Of a stretch of DNA of 64,000 nt, positions 27,672 to 35,488 are shown piece by piece. The position numbers and the translations under genes are program-made. How positions within the stretch are numbered: position 1 is the stretch's first letter; each line of letters starts with the position of its first letter. The notes beneath the pieces are model-generated. The model was given only the letters and a program-made list of their open reading frames with translations, was not told the DNA's origin and made no database searches. The DNA is from Streptomyces himalayensis subsp. himalayensis (GTDB lineage: Bacteria > Actinomycetota > Actinomycetes > Streptomycetales > Streptomycetaceae), in contig NZ_JACEHE010000023.1 in NCBI RefSeq assembly GCF_013778455.1, positions 1-64,000 of the forward strand, written 5' to 3'.

Positions 27672-28874
27672 ATGCCGCCGACCTCTGACGACTCTGTTTC
27701 GTCGCCTCGGGCTGCCCGTAGGCGGATGCTGGGGCGTGGGCCGGGGGCGGCGCCTCCAGCTGATGAGCCTTTGGCTCCTCCTACGGAGGCTGCTGCGTCT
27801 CCTGCGGAGGCTGCGCCGCCTTCGGCGGAGAGTCCGGCTGTGGCTGAAGTTCCTGGGTCCGGTGCGGACCGTGGCGGGTTGTGCCCACCCTCCCCCAAGC
27901 TCTCGGCTTCGCTCGAGCAGGGGGTACCCCCATCGCCCAGCGGAACGCCTGCCCACAACCACACGGCGCCCGCCGACACTCCTGCGGCTCCCGTCAGTGA
28001 GCCGTCGGACGGGAAGTTCAAAGTTCGGCTGGCGAACTTCGAGGGGCCCTTTGATCTGCTTCTGCAGTTGATCGCCAAGCACAAGCTCGATGTCACCGAG
28101 GTCGCGCTGTCCAAGGTGACCGATGAATTCATGGCGCACATCCGGGCCATGGGGCCGGACTGGGATCTCGACCAGACGACCGAGTTCCTCGTCGTGGCGG
28201 CCACACTGCTCGATCTGAAGGCGGCACGGCTGCTGCCCGCAGCCGAGGTCGAGGACGAGGCCGACCTCGCACTGCTCGAGGCTCGTGACCTGCTGTTCGC
28301 GCGGCTGCTGCAGTACCGCGCGTACAAGCAGATCGCGGACATCTTCAGCGGGCGGCTCGACGACGAGGCGCGGCGCTATCCGCGTACCGTCGGCCTCGAG
28401 CCGCACCACGCCGAGCTGCTGCCCGACGTCGTCATCAGCATCGGCGCCGAGGGCTTCGCCAAGCTCGCTGTGAAGGCGATGCAGCCCAAGCCCAAGCCGC
28501 AGGTGTACGTCGACCACATCCACGCCCCGCTGGTGAGCGTGCAGGAGCAGGCCGGGATCGTCGTGGCGCGGCTGCGGGAGCTCGGCGAGGCCAGCTTCCG
28601 TAGCCTCGTGGAGGACACCGACGACACGCTCACCGTCGTCGCGCGCTTTCTGGCCCTGCTGGAGCTGTACCGGGAGAAAGCCGTGGCGCTGGAACAGGAG
28701 ACCGCCCTCGGGGAGCTGCTGGTGCGCTGGACCGGTGGGGACGGCGACGAGCAGCCGAGGGTGACGGACGAGTTCGACCGCCCGCCCGAGAAAGACAAGG
28801 ACGCGGAAGCCAAGGGCGCAGAAGCCAAGGGCCTGCGAGCCGGGGACGAGGAAGCCAAGGAGGAGAAGACGTGA
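27672..28874 (+). CDS. scpA: Segregation and condensation protein A
   Basis: Predicted 400 aa from ATG 27672; there is no strong ribosome-binding site, and ATG 27729 is an alternative. The kleisin core starts at about residue 115 (KFKVRLANFEGPFDLLLQLI), continues through LDVTEVALSKVTDEFMAHIR and ends with the winged-helix half near residue 370. ScpA bridges SMC heads with ScpB in the bacterial condensin. The first 114 residues are low complexity, and residues about 70-97 are encoded by a palindromic repeat (27879-27958), so this extension is unlikely to be conserved. The stop overlaps the scpB start (GTGA). Confidence 0.92.
   Translation: MPPTSDDSVSSPRAARRRMLGRGPGAAPPADEPLAPPTEAAASPAEAAPPSAESPAVAEVPGSGADRGGLCPPSPKLSASLEQGVPPSPSGTPAHNHTAPADTPAAPVSEPSDGKFKVRLANFEGPFDLLLQLIAKHKLDVTEVALSKVTDEFMAHIRAMGPDWDLDQTTEFLVVAATLLDLKAARLLPAAEVEDEADLALLEARDLLFARLLQYRAYKQIADIFSGRLDDEARRYPRTVGLEPHHAELLPDVVISIGAEGFAKLAVKAMQPKPKPQVYVDHIHAPLVSVQEQAGIVVARLRELGEASFRSLVEDTDDTLTVVARFLALLELYREKAVALEQETALGELLVRWTGGDGDEQPRVTDEFDRPPEKDKDAEAKGAEAKGLRAGDEEAKEEKT
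27879..27958 (+). repeat. Composite palindromic repeat inside scpA
   Basis: The core CTCCCCCAAGCTCTCGGCTT...CTCGAGCAGGGGGTACCCCCAT spans 27890-27933. It is flanked by TTGTGCCCACC (27879) and CCCAGCGGAACG..TGCCCACAA (to 27958), the same flanks as the copy at 10744-10808. It is translated in frame as part of the ScpA N-terminal extension. Confidence 0.85.
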
Positions 28875-29533
28875 GCGAGGAGACGACCGAGAGCCCGGCC
28901 GGCCTGCGCACCGTCGCGGATCTCGATCTCAAGCCCGCCCTCGAGGCCGTCCTCATGGTCGTCGACGAGCCCGCGACCGAGGAGCACCTGGCCAAGATCC
29001 TGGAGCGGCCCCGGCGGGCCGTCGCCGACGCGCTGCGTGAGCTCGCCGACGAGTACACCGTGCAGCGCCGAGGCTTCGAGCTGCGGCTGGTGGCGGGCGG
29101 CTGGCGGTTCTACACGCGCCCCGAGTACGCCGCGGCCGTCGAGGGCTTCGTCCTGGACGGCCAGCAGGCGCGGCTCACGCAGGCCGCGCTGGAGACGCTC
29201 GCCGTCGTCGCGTACCGCCAGCCGGTCAGCCGTTCCCGGGTCTCCGCGGTCCGCGGCGTGAACTGTGACGGCGTGATGCGGACCCTGCTCCAACGGGGTC
29301 TGGTCGAGGAGGCGGGCACGGAACCCGAAACAGGTGCGATCCTGTACAGGACGACGAACTACTTTCTGGAGCGGATGGGCCTGCGCGGCCTGGACGAGCT
29401 CCCGGAGCTCGCGCCCTTCCTCCCGGAGGCGGAGGCGATCGAGGCCGAGACGCAGGAAGGGGTCCCGTCGTTCGATCCGGATGCACCGGATCCGGAATCA
29501 GACTCACGCGACACGACGACGACGGAACTTTGA
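28871..29533 (+). CDS. scpB: Segregation and condensation protein B
   Basis: Predicted 220 aa, GTG 28871 overlapping the scpA stop. Two tandem winged-helix domains: the first from LKPALEAVLMVVDEPATEEH, the second around LTQAALETLAVVAYRQPVSR and VRGVNCDGVMRTLLQRGLVE. ScpB dimers bind the ScpA linker in SMC-ScpAB condensin, which compacts and segregates chromosomes before sporulation septation. A short acidic tail follows the second domain. The stop shares one base with the start of the next gene (TGATG). Confidence 0.95.
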   Translation: MSEETTESPAGLRTVADLDLKPALEAVLMVVDEPATEEHLAKILERPRRAVADALRELADEYTVQRRGFELRLVAGGWRFYTRPEYAAAVEGFVLDGQQARLTQAALETLAVVAYRQPVSRSRVSAVRGVNCDGVMRTLLQRGLVEEAGTEPETGAILYRTTNYFLERMGLRGLDELPELAPFLPEAEAIEAETQEGVPSFDPDAPDPESDSRDTTTTEL

Positions 29534-30633
29534 TGCGAAGCAGCGGCAGTAACAGCAGGGGACGCGGCAACTACCGGGGGGCCGGTGGGGGCACCTCCCG
29601 GTCGGAGACTGGGGGACAGCGCGACGACAACCAGAAGCGCGCGGGCCGCCCCCGTCCCGAGGAGCGCCGCTACGACGTGGGCGGTTCCGGCGGTTCCGGC
29701 GGCGCGGGCGGCGACGGGCCCAAGAAGGGCCGGGGCGCGGCGGCCCGCGGAGGCGCCAAGGGCGGCCCCAAGCAGGGTCAGCCGCAGCGCGGCGGCCGTA
29801 CGGCTCCGGCGCGCTCCCGTGAGTACGAGACCCGTGCCGAGGAGCGCAACCGGGAGCGGTACGCGGGCAAGAAGGACATCAAGCTGCCCAAGACCTTCCC
29901 GGGCGCCGAGCAGGAGGGCGAGCGGCTGCAGAAGGTCCTCGCGCGGGCGGGCTACGGCTCGCGGCGCGCGTGTGAGGAGCTGATCGAGCAGGCGCGCGTC
30001 GAGGTCAACGGCGAGATCGTCCTCGAGCAGGGCCTGCGCGTCGACCCGGAGCACGACGAGATCAAGGTCGACGGGCTGACCGTGGCCACGCAGTCGTACC
30101 AGTTCTTCTCGCTCAACAAGCCCGCCGGTGTCGTGTCGACGATGGAGGACCCGGAGGGCCGTCAGTGCCTCGGGGACTACGTCACCAACCGCGAGACGCG
30201 ACTCTTCCACGTCGGACGGCTCGACACCGAGACCGAGGGCGTCATCCTGCTCACCAACCACGGCGAGCTGGCCCACCGACTCACGCACCCGAAGTACGGC
30301 GTGAAGAAGACCTACCTGGCGCACATCGTGGGTCCGATCCCGCGTGACCTGGGCAAGCAGCTCAAGGACGGCATCCAGCTGGAGGACGGGTACGCGCGCG
30401 CGGACCACTTCCGCGTCGTCGAGCAGACCGGCAAGAACTACCTGGTCGAGGTGACCCTCCACGAGGGCCGCAAGCACATCGTGCGCCGCATGCTCGCCGA
30501 GGCGGGATTCCCCGTCGACAAGCTCGTACGCGTCGCCTTCGGGCCCATCACGCTGGGCGACCAGAAGTCGGGCTGGCTGCGCCGCCTGTCGAACACCGAG
30601 GTCGGCATGCTGATGAAGGAAGTCGACCTGTAG
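29533..30633 (+). CDS. Ribosomal large-subunit pseudouridine synthase (RluB/RsuA type)
   Basis: Predicted 366 aa, ATG 29533 in the TGATG junction with scpB. Residues 1-120 are Gly/Arg/Pro-rich and basic. An S4 domain follows (ERLQKVLARAGYGSRRACEE, about 133-185). The catalytic domain has the nucleophile Asp in HVGRLDTETEGVILLTNHGE and the RsuA-family end KHIVRRMLAEAGFPV. It isomerises a uridine in 23S rRNA helix 89-90 or a similar site. The basic tail, encoded partly by a reversed palindromic repeat (29586-29619), is probably an RNA-binding appendage. It closes the parA-scpAB gene set. Confidence 0.92.
   Translation: MRSSGSNSRGRGNYRGAGGGTSRSETGGQRDDNQKRAGRPRPEERRYDVGGSGGSGGAGGDGPKKGRGAAARGGAKGGPKQGQPQRGGRTAPARSREYETRAEERNRERYAGKKDIKLPKTFPGAEQEGERLQKVLARAGYGSRRACEELIEQARVEVNGEIVLEQGLRVDPEHDEIKVDGLTVATQSYQFFSLNKPAGVVSTMEDPEGRQCLGDYVTNRETRLFHVGRLDTETEGVILLTNHGELAHRLTHPKYGVKKTYLAHIVGPIPRDLGKQLKDGIQLEDGYARADHFRVVEQTGKNYLVEVTLHEGRKHIVRRMLAEAGFPVDKLVRVAFGPITLGDQKSGWLRRLSNTEVGMLMKEVDL
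29586..29619 (-). repeat. Palindromic repeat, GTCTCC type, reversed
   Basis: Read on the minus strand it is CTGTCCCCCAGTCTCCGACC then GGGAGGTGCCCCCA, with the family ends around a different core. It is translated in frame in the N-terminus of the pseudouridine synthase (GGGTSRSETGG). Confidence 0.75.
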
Positions 30634-30654
30634 GTCCTTCTCCTGCGGTCATGT

Positions 30655-30697
30655 GGCGGCCGGTTCCCGTGGTGACGGGAACCGGCCGCCTTCTTGT
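30655..30697 (+). terminator. Terminator of the scpAB operon
   Basis: A perfect 16-bp stem (30655-30670 with 30675-30690, loop GGTG) is followed by TTCTTGT, 22 bp after the pseudouridine synthase stop. Confidence 0.9.
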
Positions 30698-30723
30698 GCC
30701 CGCACGGCCCCGCTGTTTATAGT
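30694..30723 (+). promoter_or_regulatory. Putative promoter of the Nudix regulator operon
   Basis: TTGTGC (30694-30699) and TATAGT (30718-30723) are 18 bp apart. The -10 hexamer overlaps the palindromic operator, and the short leader then carries AAGGAGG at 30737-30743, before ATG 30751. Confidence 0.65.
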
Positions 30724-30735
30724 CATTACGACTAT
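30719..30735. promoter_or_regulatory. Palindromic operator of the Nudix regulator
   Basis: ATAGTC-ATTAC-GACTAT is a perfect 6-bp dyad with a 5-bp spacer, and covers the -10 region and transcription start. This placement is ideal for autorepression by the winged-helix protein encoded directly downstream. Confidence 0.75.
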
Positions 30736-30750
30736 TAAGGAGGCGGGTGG

Positions 30751-31464
30751 ATGCGCGGCTACGACAAGTACGCCTTCGAACCGTTCGCCGTCACCGTCGA
30801 CCTCGCCGTCTTCACCGTCCGCGCGGGCGAGCTCCAGGTGCTGCTCGTCGAGCGCGGACAGGCCCCGTACGCGGGCCGGTGGGCGCTGCCCGGCGGCTTC
30901 GTACTGCCCCATGAGTCCGCCGAGACGGCCGCCCGGCGCGAGCTCGCCGAGGAGACCGGCATCGTGGACGTCTCCGGGCTCCATCTTGAGCAGCTGCGTA
31001 CGTACAGCGAGCCCGGCCGCGATCCCCGGATGCGGGTGGTCTCGGTCGCCTTCACCGCGCTCGTCCCGGACCTGCCGGAGCCGCGCGGCGGCGGTGACGC
31101 GGCGCAGGCCCGGTGGCTGCCGTATGGCGGCGCCGGGGCGCTCGCCTTCGACCACGACCGGATCCTCGCCGACGCCCGCGAGCGCGTCGGCGCCAAGCTC
31201 GAGTACACATGCCTCGCCACGTCGTTCTGCCCACCCGAGTTCACGCTCGGCGAGCTGCAGCAGATCTACGAGACGGTCTGGGGCACCGCGCTCGACCGGC
31301 CCAACTTCCGGCGCAAAGTCCTTGCCACACCCGGCTTCGTGGAGCCGGTCCCCGGTGCGGCACGGCTGACGGGAGGCCGCGGCAAACCTGCCGCGCTCTA
31401 CCGCGCGGGCGCCGCCACCACCCTTCATCCTCCGCTTCTGCGACCGGAAGGACGATCTTCATGA
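30751..31464 (+). CDS. Nudix domain-winged helix regulator (NrtR-like)
   Basis: Predicted 237 aa from ATG 30751 with AAGGAGG. The N-terminal Nudix domain has a complete box, G49-x5-E55-x7-R63E64-L-x-E67E68-x-G70, so unlike many NrtR repressors it may still hydrolyse its ligand. The C-terminal part (about 150-215, FTLGELQQIYETVWGTALDR then NFRRKVL) matches the winged-helix DNA-binding half of NrtR. NrtR proteins bind ADP-ribose or related nucleotides and repress NAD-metabolism genes. Here a 17-bp palindrome overlies its own promoter, and the gene overlaps (ATGA) an ADP-ribosylglycohydrolase gene, pointing to an ADP-ribose-responsive two-gene operon. Confidence 0.85.
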   Translation: MRGYDKYAFEPFAVTVDLAVFTVRAGELQVLLVERGQAPYAGRWALPGGFVLPHESAETAARRELAEETGIVDVSGLHLEQLRTYSEPGRDPRMRVVSVAFTALVPDLPEPRGGGDAAQARWLPYGGAGALAFDHDRILADARERVGAKLEYTCLATSFCPPEFTLGELQQIYETVWGTALDRPNFRRKVLATPGFVEPVPGAARLTGGRGKPAALYRAGAATTLHPPLLRPEGRSS

Positions 31465-32501
31465 CCTCAGCCATCCCCTCGATACGGAGGACCGGTATGA
31501 AGCGCGCCGCGACCGGGTCCCTCATCGGGCTCGCCCTCGGGGACGCGCTCGGCTTCCCGACGGAGTTCAACGACGTGCCGTCGATCCTCGCCAAATGCGG
31601 GCCCTGGCGGGAGATGGAACTGCCGAAGCCCGCGATCGTCACCGACGACACTCAGATGACGCTGGCGCTCGGGCGCGGCCTGCGCACCGCCATGGACAGC
31701 GGCCCGCTCGCTCCGCAGCGGATGGAGCGGCTGGTGCGCGAGGAGTTCGTGGACTGGTACCGGTCGCCGGAGAACAACCGCGCCCCGGGCAACACGTGCC
31801 TGGTCGCCTGCGGCCTGCTGGGGGCGGGCGACCGTATCTGGCAAGAGGCGAGCCAGATCCACTCCAAGGGCTGCGGTGCCAACATGCGGGTCGCTCCTCT
31901 CGGGCTCATACCGGGGCTCAGCGACGAACAGCGCGCGGGCGCCGCCCAGTTGCAGTCGGCCCTCACCCACGGCCACCCCACGGCGCTCGCCGCGTCCGAC
32001 CTCACCGCGCACGCCGTACGGCTGCTGGCGCAGGGAGCCGAGCCGACGGGCCTGGTGGGCCTGCTGCGCTCGTACGCCTACGAGAACCGCACCCGCTACC
32101 ACGAGCGCTGGCTCGGCGGACTGTGGACCCGGAGCCAGGACCCCAGCCCCGAACACTTCATCGCGCGCGGCTGGGACGAGTGCCTGACGGCCCTGGAACG
32201 CCTCCAGCACGCCCTGCGCAGCCCCTCGCCCGAGACGGACCCGTGCCTGGCCACCGGAGAGGGCTGGATCGCCGAAGAGGCGCTCGCCACCGGCCTGCTG
32301 TGCTTCCTGCTCTTCGTCGACGAGCCGGTCACCGCGCTGCGCCGGGCCGCCTGCACGTCCGGCGACTCCGACTCGATCGCCTGTCTGGCCGGCGCCTTCG
32401 CGGGCGCGCACCTGGGCGCCGAGGCGTGGCCGGCGGAGTGGGCGGACCGGATCGAGTACCGGAGCGAACTGGTGACCCTCGGCGCGCTCTGGGACGCATG
32501 A
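31461..32501 (+). CDS. ADP-ribosylglycohydrolase family protein (DraG/ARH type)
   Basis: Predicted 346 aa, ATG 31461, GGAAGGA at 31446-31452, overlapping the Nudix regulator stop. ATG 31497 is an alternative. The ARH fold is shown by GSLIGLALGDALGFPTEF (residues about 19-36), the metal-binding TDDTQMT (61-67) and the C-terminal CTSGDSDSIACLAGAFAGAH with the second Asp pair. Members remove ADP-ribose from modified proteins or nucleic acids using two Mg ions. The target is unknown, but Streptomyces contains both protein and DNA ADP-ribosylation, and the regulator in front would sense the released ADP-ribose. Confidence 0.9.
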   Translation: MTSAIPSIRRTGMKRAATGSLIGLALGDALGFPTEFNDVPSILAKCGPWREMELPKPAIVTDDTQMTLALGRGLRTAMDSGPLAPQRMERLVREEFVDWYRSPENNRAPGNTCLVACGLLGAGDRIWQEASQIHSKGCGANMRVAPLGLIPGLSDEQRAGAAQLQSALTHGHPTALAASDLTAHAVRLLAQGAEPTGLVGLLRSYAYENRTRYHERWLGGLWTRSQDPSPEHFIARGWDECLTALERLQHALRSPSPETDPCLATGEGWIAEEALATGLLCFLLFVDEPVTALRRAACTSGDSDSIACLAGAFAGAHLGAEAWPAEWADRIEYRSELVTLGALWDA

Positions 32502-32559
32502 TCGCGGCCACGCAGTGGCGGCTCTTCGAGAAGGTGCTGCACGCGGTGCCTGACGAGGC

Positions 32560-33312
32560 TCAGGCCGCGTCAGCGCTGCCGGACGGCCGAGTGCGTACGA
32601 CGCCCCGCACCAACTCGTCGTCCGGGTCCGTCCGGAGGGCTGAGGCGCGGCGCACGCGTATCAGGAAGTCCTCCACCCTGGCCCGGTCCGGCTCCGCCGG
32701 GAGCGGGCTGCGGGTGGCGGCCTCGTCCGCCTCGGCGGCCAGGCGGGCCATGCGGGACTCGACCTCCTGCCACGGGACCTCGCCGCGCTTCACCGCGAGC
32801 AGAGGATCGCGCTCGGCGCCGACGTCGATGGTCAACTGACCCGTGCGGAGGAGATCGCGGCAGCTCATGAGCAGGCGGAGCAGGTGCATCGCGTGCTTCC
32901 AGCGAGGTCCCCCGTGCTGTCGTACGTCCGCCTCGAGCTTCTTGCGCTGGCCGAGGGCATAACGGGTGAACGTCTCGTGGGCCCGGCGGGAGAGGAATGC
33001 ACCGCGGAGGGACAGCAGCTCGCGGCCGGTCTCGTCCGCGTACGCGACGAGCGGCGAGTGCAGGCACTCCAGGATGTTCGGGTTGGCGCGCAGCGCGAGC
33101 TCGCAGAAACGCTCCAGCTCCCATGAGAACTGCTCCTCCGCCGGGCCGTCGACGTGCGTCGGCGGCTTCTCGAAGCGCCAGAACAGCCGGGTCGGCGCGA
33201 GGAAGACCCCGCGGCGGTCCGTGTCACTGGTGTCAGTGGCCAGGCCGAAGGCGCGCGAGCCCATCACACAGGCGTAGACCGTGTGGTGGCGTACGAGGTC
33301 CTCGGGGAGCAT
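32560..33312 (-). CDS. Pol-beta superfamily nucleotidyltransferase-like protein (COG3541-like)
   Basis: Predicted 250 aa starting MLPEDLVRHH at ATG 33312. YACVMGSRAFGLATDTSDTD (about residues 11-30) is the GS-x(n)-SDxD nucleotidyltransferase core with two metal-binding Asp. A helical C-terminal half follows (HAMHLLRLLMSCRDLL). Related proteins are annotated as predicted nucleotidyltransferases; some occur next to RNA ligases as RlaP, but no ligase is seen here. It lies 23 bp downstream of the Rieske gene and may be co-transcribed, but it converges with the ADP-ribosylglycohydrolase gene 58 bp away. Substrate unknown. Confidence 0.75.
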   Translation of the reverse strand: MLPEDLVRHHTVYACVMGSRAFGLATDTSDTDRRGVFLAPTRLFWRFEKPPTHVDGPAEEQFSWELERFCELALRANPNILECLHSPLVAYADETGRELLSLRGAFLSRRAHETFTRYALGQRKKLEADVRQHGGPRWKHAMHLLRLLMSCRDLLRTGQLTIDVGAERDPLLAVKRGEVPWQEVESRMARLAAEADEAATRSPLPAEPDRARVEDFLIRVRRASALRTDPDDELVRGVVRTRPSGSADAA

Positions 33313-33335
33313 GCCCGCGAGCGTACGCGCGACCG

Positions 33336-33872
33336 CTACGCGAGGTGGATCGAATTTCCCGACACCGTGATCTTCCGCGGCTCCAGCGGACTCGGCGCGG
33401 GGCCGCCCGCCACCGAGGCGTCCTCGACGCGGAACCTGCTGGCATGGCAGGGGCAGTTGATGGTGCCTCCCGTCACGTCGCGGACCGTGCACCCCTGGTG
33501 GGTGCAGACCGCCGAGAAGGCCCTGAAGTCGCCCTCGCTCGGCTGCGTCACGACGATCTTCCGGTCGGCGAAGACCTTGCCGCCGCCGACCGGGATGTCG
33601 GTGGTCCTGGCGAGTGCCTCTCCGTCGGGCGCATTGTTCCCCGGTTGTCCGCCGCCCGACTGCTGCCCGGACGGGGAGGCGCCGGACGGCTGCGGGCTCT
33701 GCTGCGACGGGCCGGGCGCCTGCGACGTGGCCGGGGCCTCGGCCGACGCGCCGCCGTCGGCTCCGGAACCGCCGCCCTCGTCGCCGTACTTGCTGCATCC
33801 GGCCGTGACCACCGCCAGCGCTCCCGTCGCGAGGACGGTACGTCGCGACGCACGCGCGCGTGCCGACGTCAT
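33336..33872 (-). CDS. Tat-exported Rieske [2Fe-2S] lipoprotein
   Basis: Predicted 178 aa, ATG 33872. The N-terminus has a twin-arginine signal (SRRTVLATGALAVVTAGC) ending in a lipobox, with Cys26 as the lipidated residue. A 60-residue Ser/Gly/Pro/Gln spacer follows. The C-terminal Rieske domain carries both cluster-binding motifs, CTHQGC and CPCHASRF (about residues 124-148), with the two Cys and two His. It should sit on the outer face of the membrane as a one-electron carrier. Its start overlaps the stop of a b561-like membrane protein gene, which is the likely redox partner. Confidence 0.9.
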   Translation of the reverse strand: MTSARARASRRTVLATGALAVVTAGCSKYGDEGGGSGADGGASAEAPATSQAPGPSQQSPQPSGASPSGQQSGGGQPGNNAPDGEALARTTDIPVGGGKVFADRKIVVTQPSEGDFRAFSAVCTHQGCTVRDVTGGTINCPCHASRFRVEDASVAGGPAPSPLEPRKITVSGNSIHLA

Positions 33873-34459
33873 GTCGTCACCCCGAACGTCCGGAAGAACC
33901 ACAGCGCCGATGTCAGCCAGACCGCCGTCAGCACGGTGAAGACGAGGCCGCCGACGACCGGCAGCAGCCAGCCCGGCAGCCGTTCCGAGCGCAGCAGCAG
34001 CATCTTGGCGCTGAATGCCCCGAAGAAGAGGCAGCCCAGCAGCGAGTGCCACAGCACGCGCGGCTCGTGCGACTGGTAGCCGAGCGCGTAGAGGCAGTGC
34101 ACGGCGACGGGCACGGAGACCAGGAACGCGATCCGGCCCGACCAGCGGTGCAGGGCAGGAGCCCAGGACGGCCCCGGCAGTCGTCCGTACACCATGAACG
34201 CCGACACGACCTGCAGCAACGCGAAGGCGAACGCCGTCGTCGCCAGCCATGACTTGACCGCACCTGTGCTGCTGAACCCGGCCAGATTGAAGGCCGTGCC
34301 CTGCGGGTCGTGCACCTTTCCGTACACCCCGAGGCCCACCGCGACCGCCGCGGCGACCAGCGTCGGTACGAGATAACGCGCCGCGTGCGGGCGCCGGTGA
34401 CCTGTCCCCTGATGGGGCGAGGGGAAGTCCTGTGTGACGGCATTGGGGTCGACGGTCAT
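33869..34459 (-). CDS. Membrane protein, DUF6529-like (cytochrome b561-like)
   Basis: Predicted 196 aa, ATG 34459. After a short soluble N-terminus it has about five or six hydrophobic segments. His residues lie at membrane-flanking positions (LHRWSGRIAFLVSVPVAVH, YQSHEPRVLWHSLLG), an arrangement seen in b-type haem proteins such as cytochrome b561. Haem binding is inferred, not shown. It overlaps the Rieske lipoprotein gene by 4 nt (ATGA), so the two are coupled and probably form an electron-transfer pair across the membrane. Confidence 0.7.
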   Translation of the reverse strand: MTVDPNAVTQDFPSPHQGTGHRRPHAARYLVPTLVAAAVAVGLGVYGKVHDPQGTAFNLAGFSSTGAVKSWLATTAFAFALLQVVSAFMVYGRLPGPSWAPALHRWSGRIAFLVSVPVAVHCLYALGYQSHEPRVLWHSLLGCLFFGAFSAKMLLLRSERLPGWLLPVVGGLVFTVLTAVWLTSALWFFRTFGVTT

Positions 34460-34533
34460 GCCGGCTCCCTGGGTCGGTGGGGACGAAGGGCGGGGGCGGG
34501 GGGATCAAGGGGACAGATCGGTCAGTTGGCAGA

Positions 34534-35232
34534 TCAGGGGACCACCGGGCGGGCGGTGAGGCGCTGTCCGTCGACCGTCACGGCACCGGTCTCCGGGTCG
34601 ATCTCGGGAGCCGGCGTGGGCTCGCCGTCGCGCTTGAGGATGCCGACCTGGCGGCCGCCGGGCAGCACGATCCAGCCGCCGTCGATCTGCGCGCCGCGCA
34701 CCTCGGCCGTCGCGCGGTAGAGCCCCGACGGCTTGATCGCCTTGTCGGCCGTGAAGGTCCAGCGCTGCTTGTCGATCTCTACGGTGCCGCGGATCTCCCT
34801 GCCGCTCAGGGTGCCCTCGAGCTTGGCGCCGTGCTTGCCGGTCAGCCTCATGCTGCCGTCGTCCTCGACATCGCCCTTCAGCCAGGACTCCTGGTCGCGC
34901 CCGTCGCAGAAGTACGCGATGGCCTTGCCGTCCCGCAGCGAGACGGCGACCGCCGAGGAGTCGTCCTCGGTACGGCCCGCGTAGTCGGCGTTCGGCGGGG
35001 CGCTCTTGGAGGGGCTCGCCGACGGGCTCTCGGAGGGCCCTCCCGACGGCGGCTGGGAGGGCGGTGTCTCCGAGGGCGACGGCGGAGTGCCGGACGGGCT
35101 CGGCGACGCCGTGCCGGGCGACGCGCCCCCGTACGACGAAGTCCCCGCCCCCGTCGTCTCGTTGAGCGACAGCATGAACAGGGCGAGCAACAGCCCCGCG
35201 AACAGTGTGAAAAGGGGTCCGGAGCGCTTCAT
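34534..35232 (-). CDS. Secreted or membrane-anchored hypothetical protein
   Basis: Predicted 232 aa, ATG 35232. An N-terminal hydrophobic segment (GPLFTLFAGLLLALFML) acts as signal or anchor. A linker of about 60 Ser/Pro/Gly residues follows (SPSPSGTPPSPSETPP). The C-terminal 140 residues look like a beta-rich domain (VAVSLRDGKAIAYFCDGRDQ, SGREIRGTVEIDKQRWTF). I recognise no enzyme motif. It is transcribed toward the Rieske/DUF6529 genes but separated by 74 bp. Confidence 0.75.
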   Translation of the reverse strand: MKRSGPLFTLFAGLLLALFMLSLNETTGAGTSSYGGASPGTASPSPSGTPPSPSETPPSQPPSGGPSESPSASPSKSAPPNADYAGRTEDDSSAVAVSLRDGKAIAYFCDGRDQESWLKGDVEDDGSMRLTGKHGAKLEGTLSGREIRGTVEIDKQRWTFTADKAIKPSGLYRATAEVRGAQIDGGWIVLPGGRQVGILKRDGEPTPAPEIDPETGAVTVDGQRLTARPVVP

Positions 35233-35380
35233 CCCAGCCTCCCCCGAGGCGCACCGTGCGCGACCTCATCCATGCAACCGGACCCCGGCCACCGCGTCCA
35301 GAGCGGGCCGGGCCCGGTCCGGAACACGCCGAACCCCGCGTACGTCCGCGTGCGTAGGACCATCGGTCAGCGCGCCGCGC

Positions 35381-35444
35381 CGTCTCGGGACGCGCCCGTC
35401 TCGGGACGCGCCCGTCTCGGCACGCGCCCGTCTCGGCACGCGGG
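35381..35444 (+). repeat. Four tandem 16-bp repeats
   Basis: Units of CGTCTCGGGACGCGCC (two identical copies at 35381 and 35397, then two with CACGCG at 35413 and 35429) lie in the 337-bp gap 35233-35569 before aroH. Each unit contains CGTCTCGGGACG, an imperfect palindrome. Confidence 0.85.
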
Positions 35445-35488
35445 CGCCGCGCACGCGCGCGTACCGCGCTGACTAGGCTGGCTGCACA

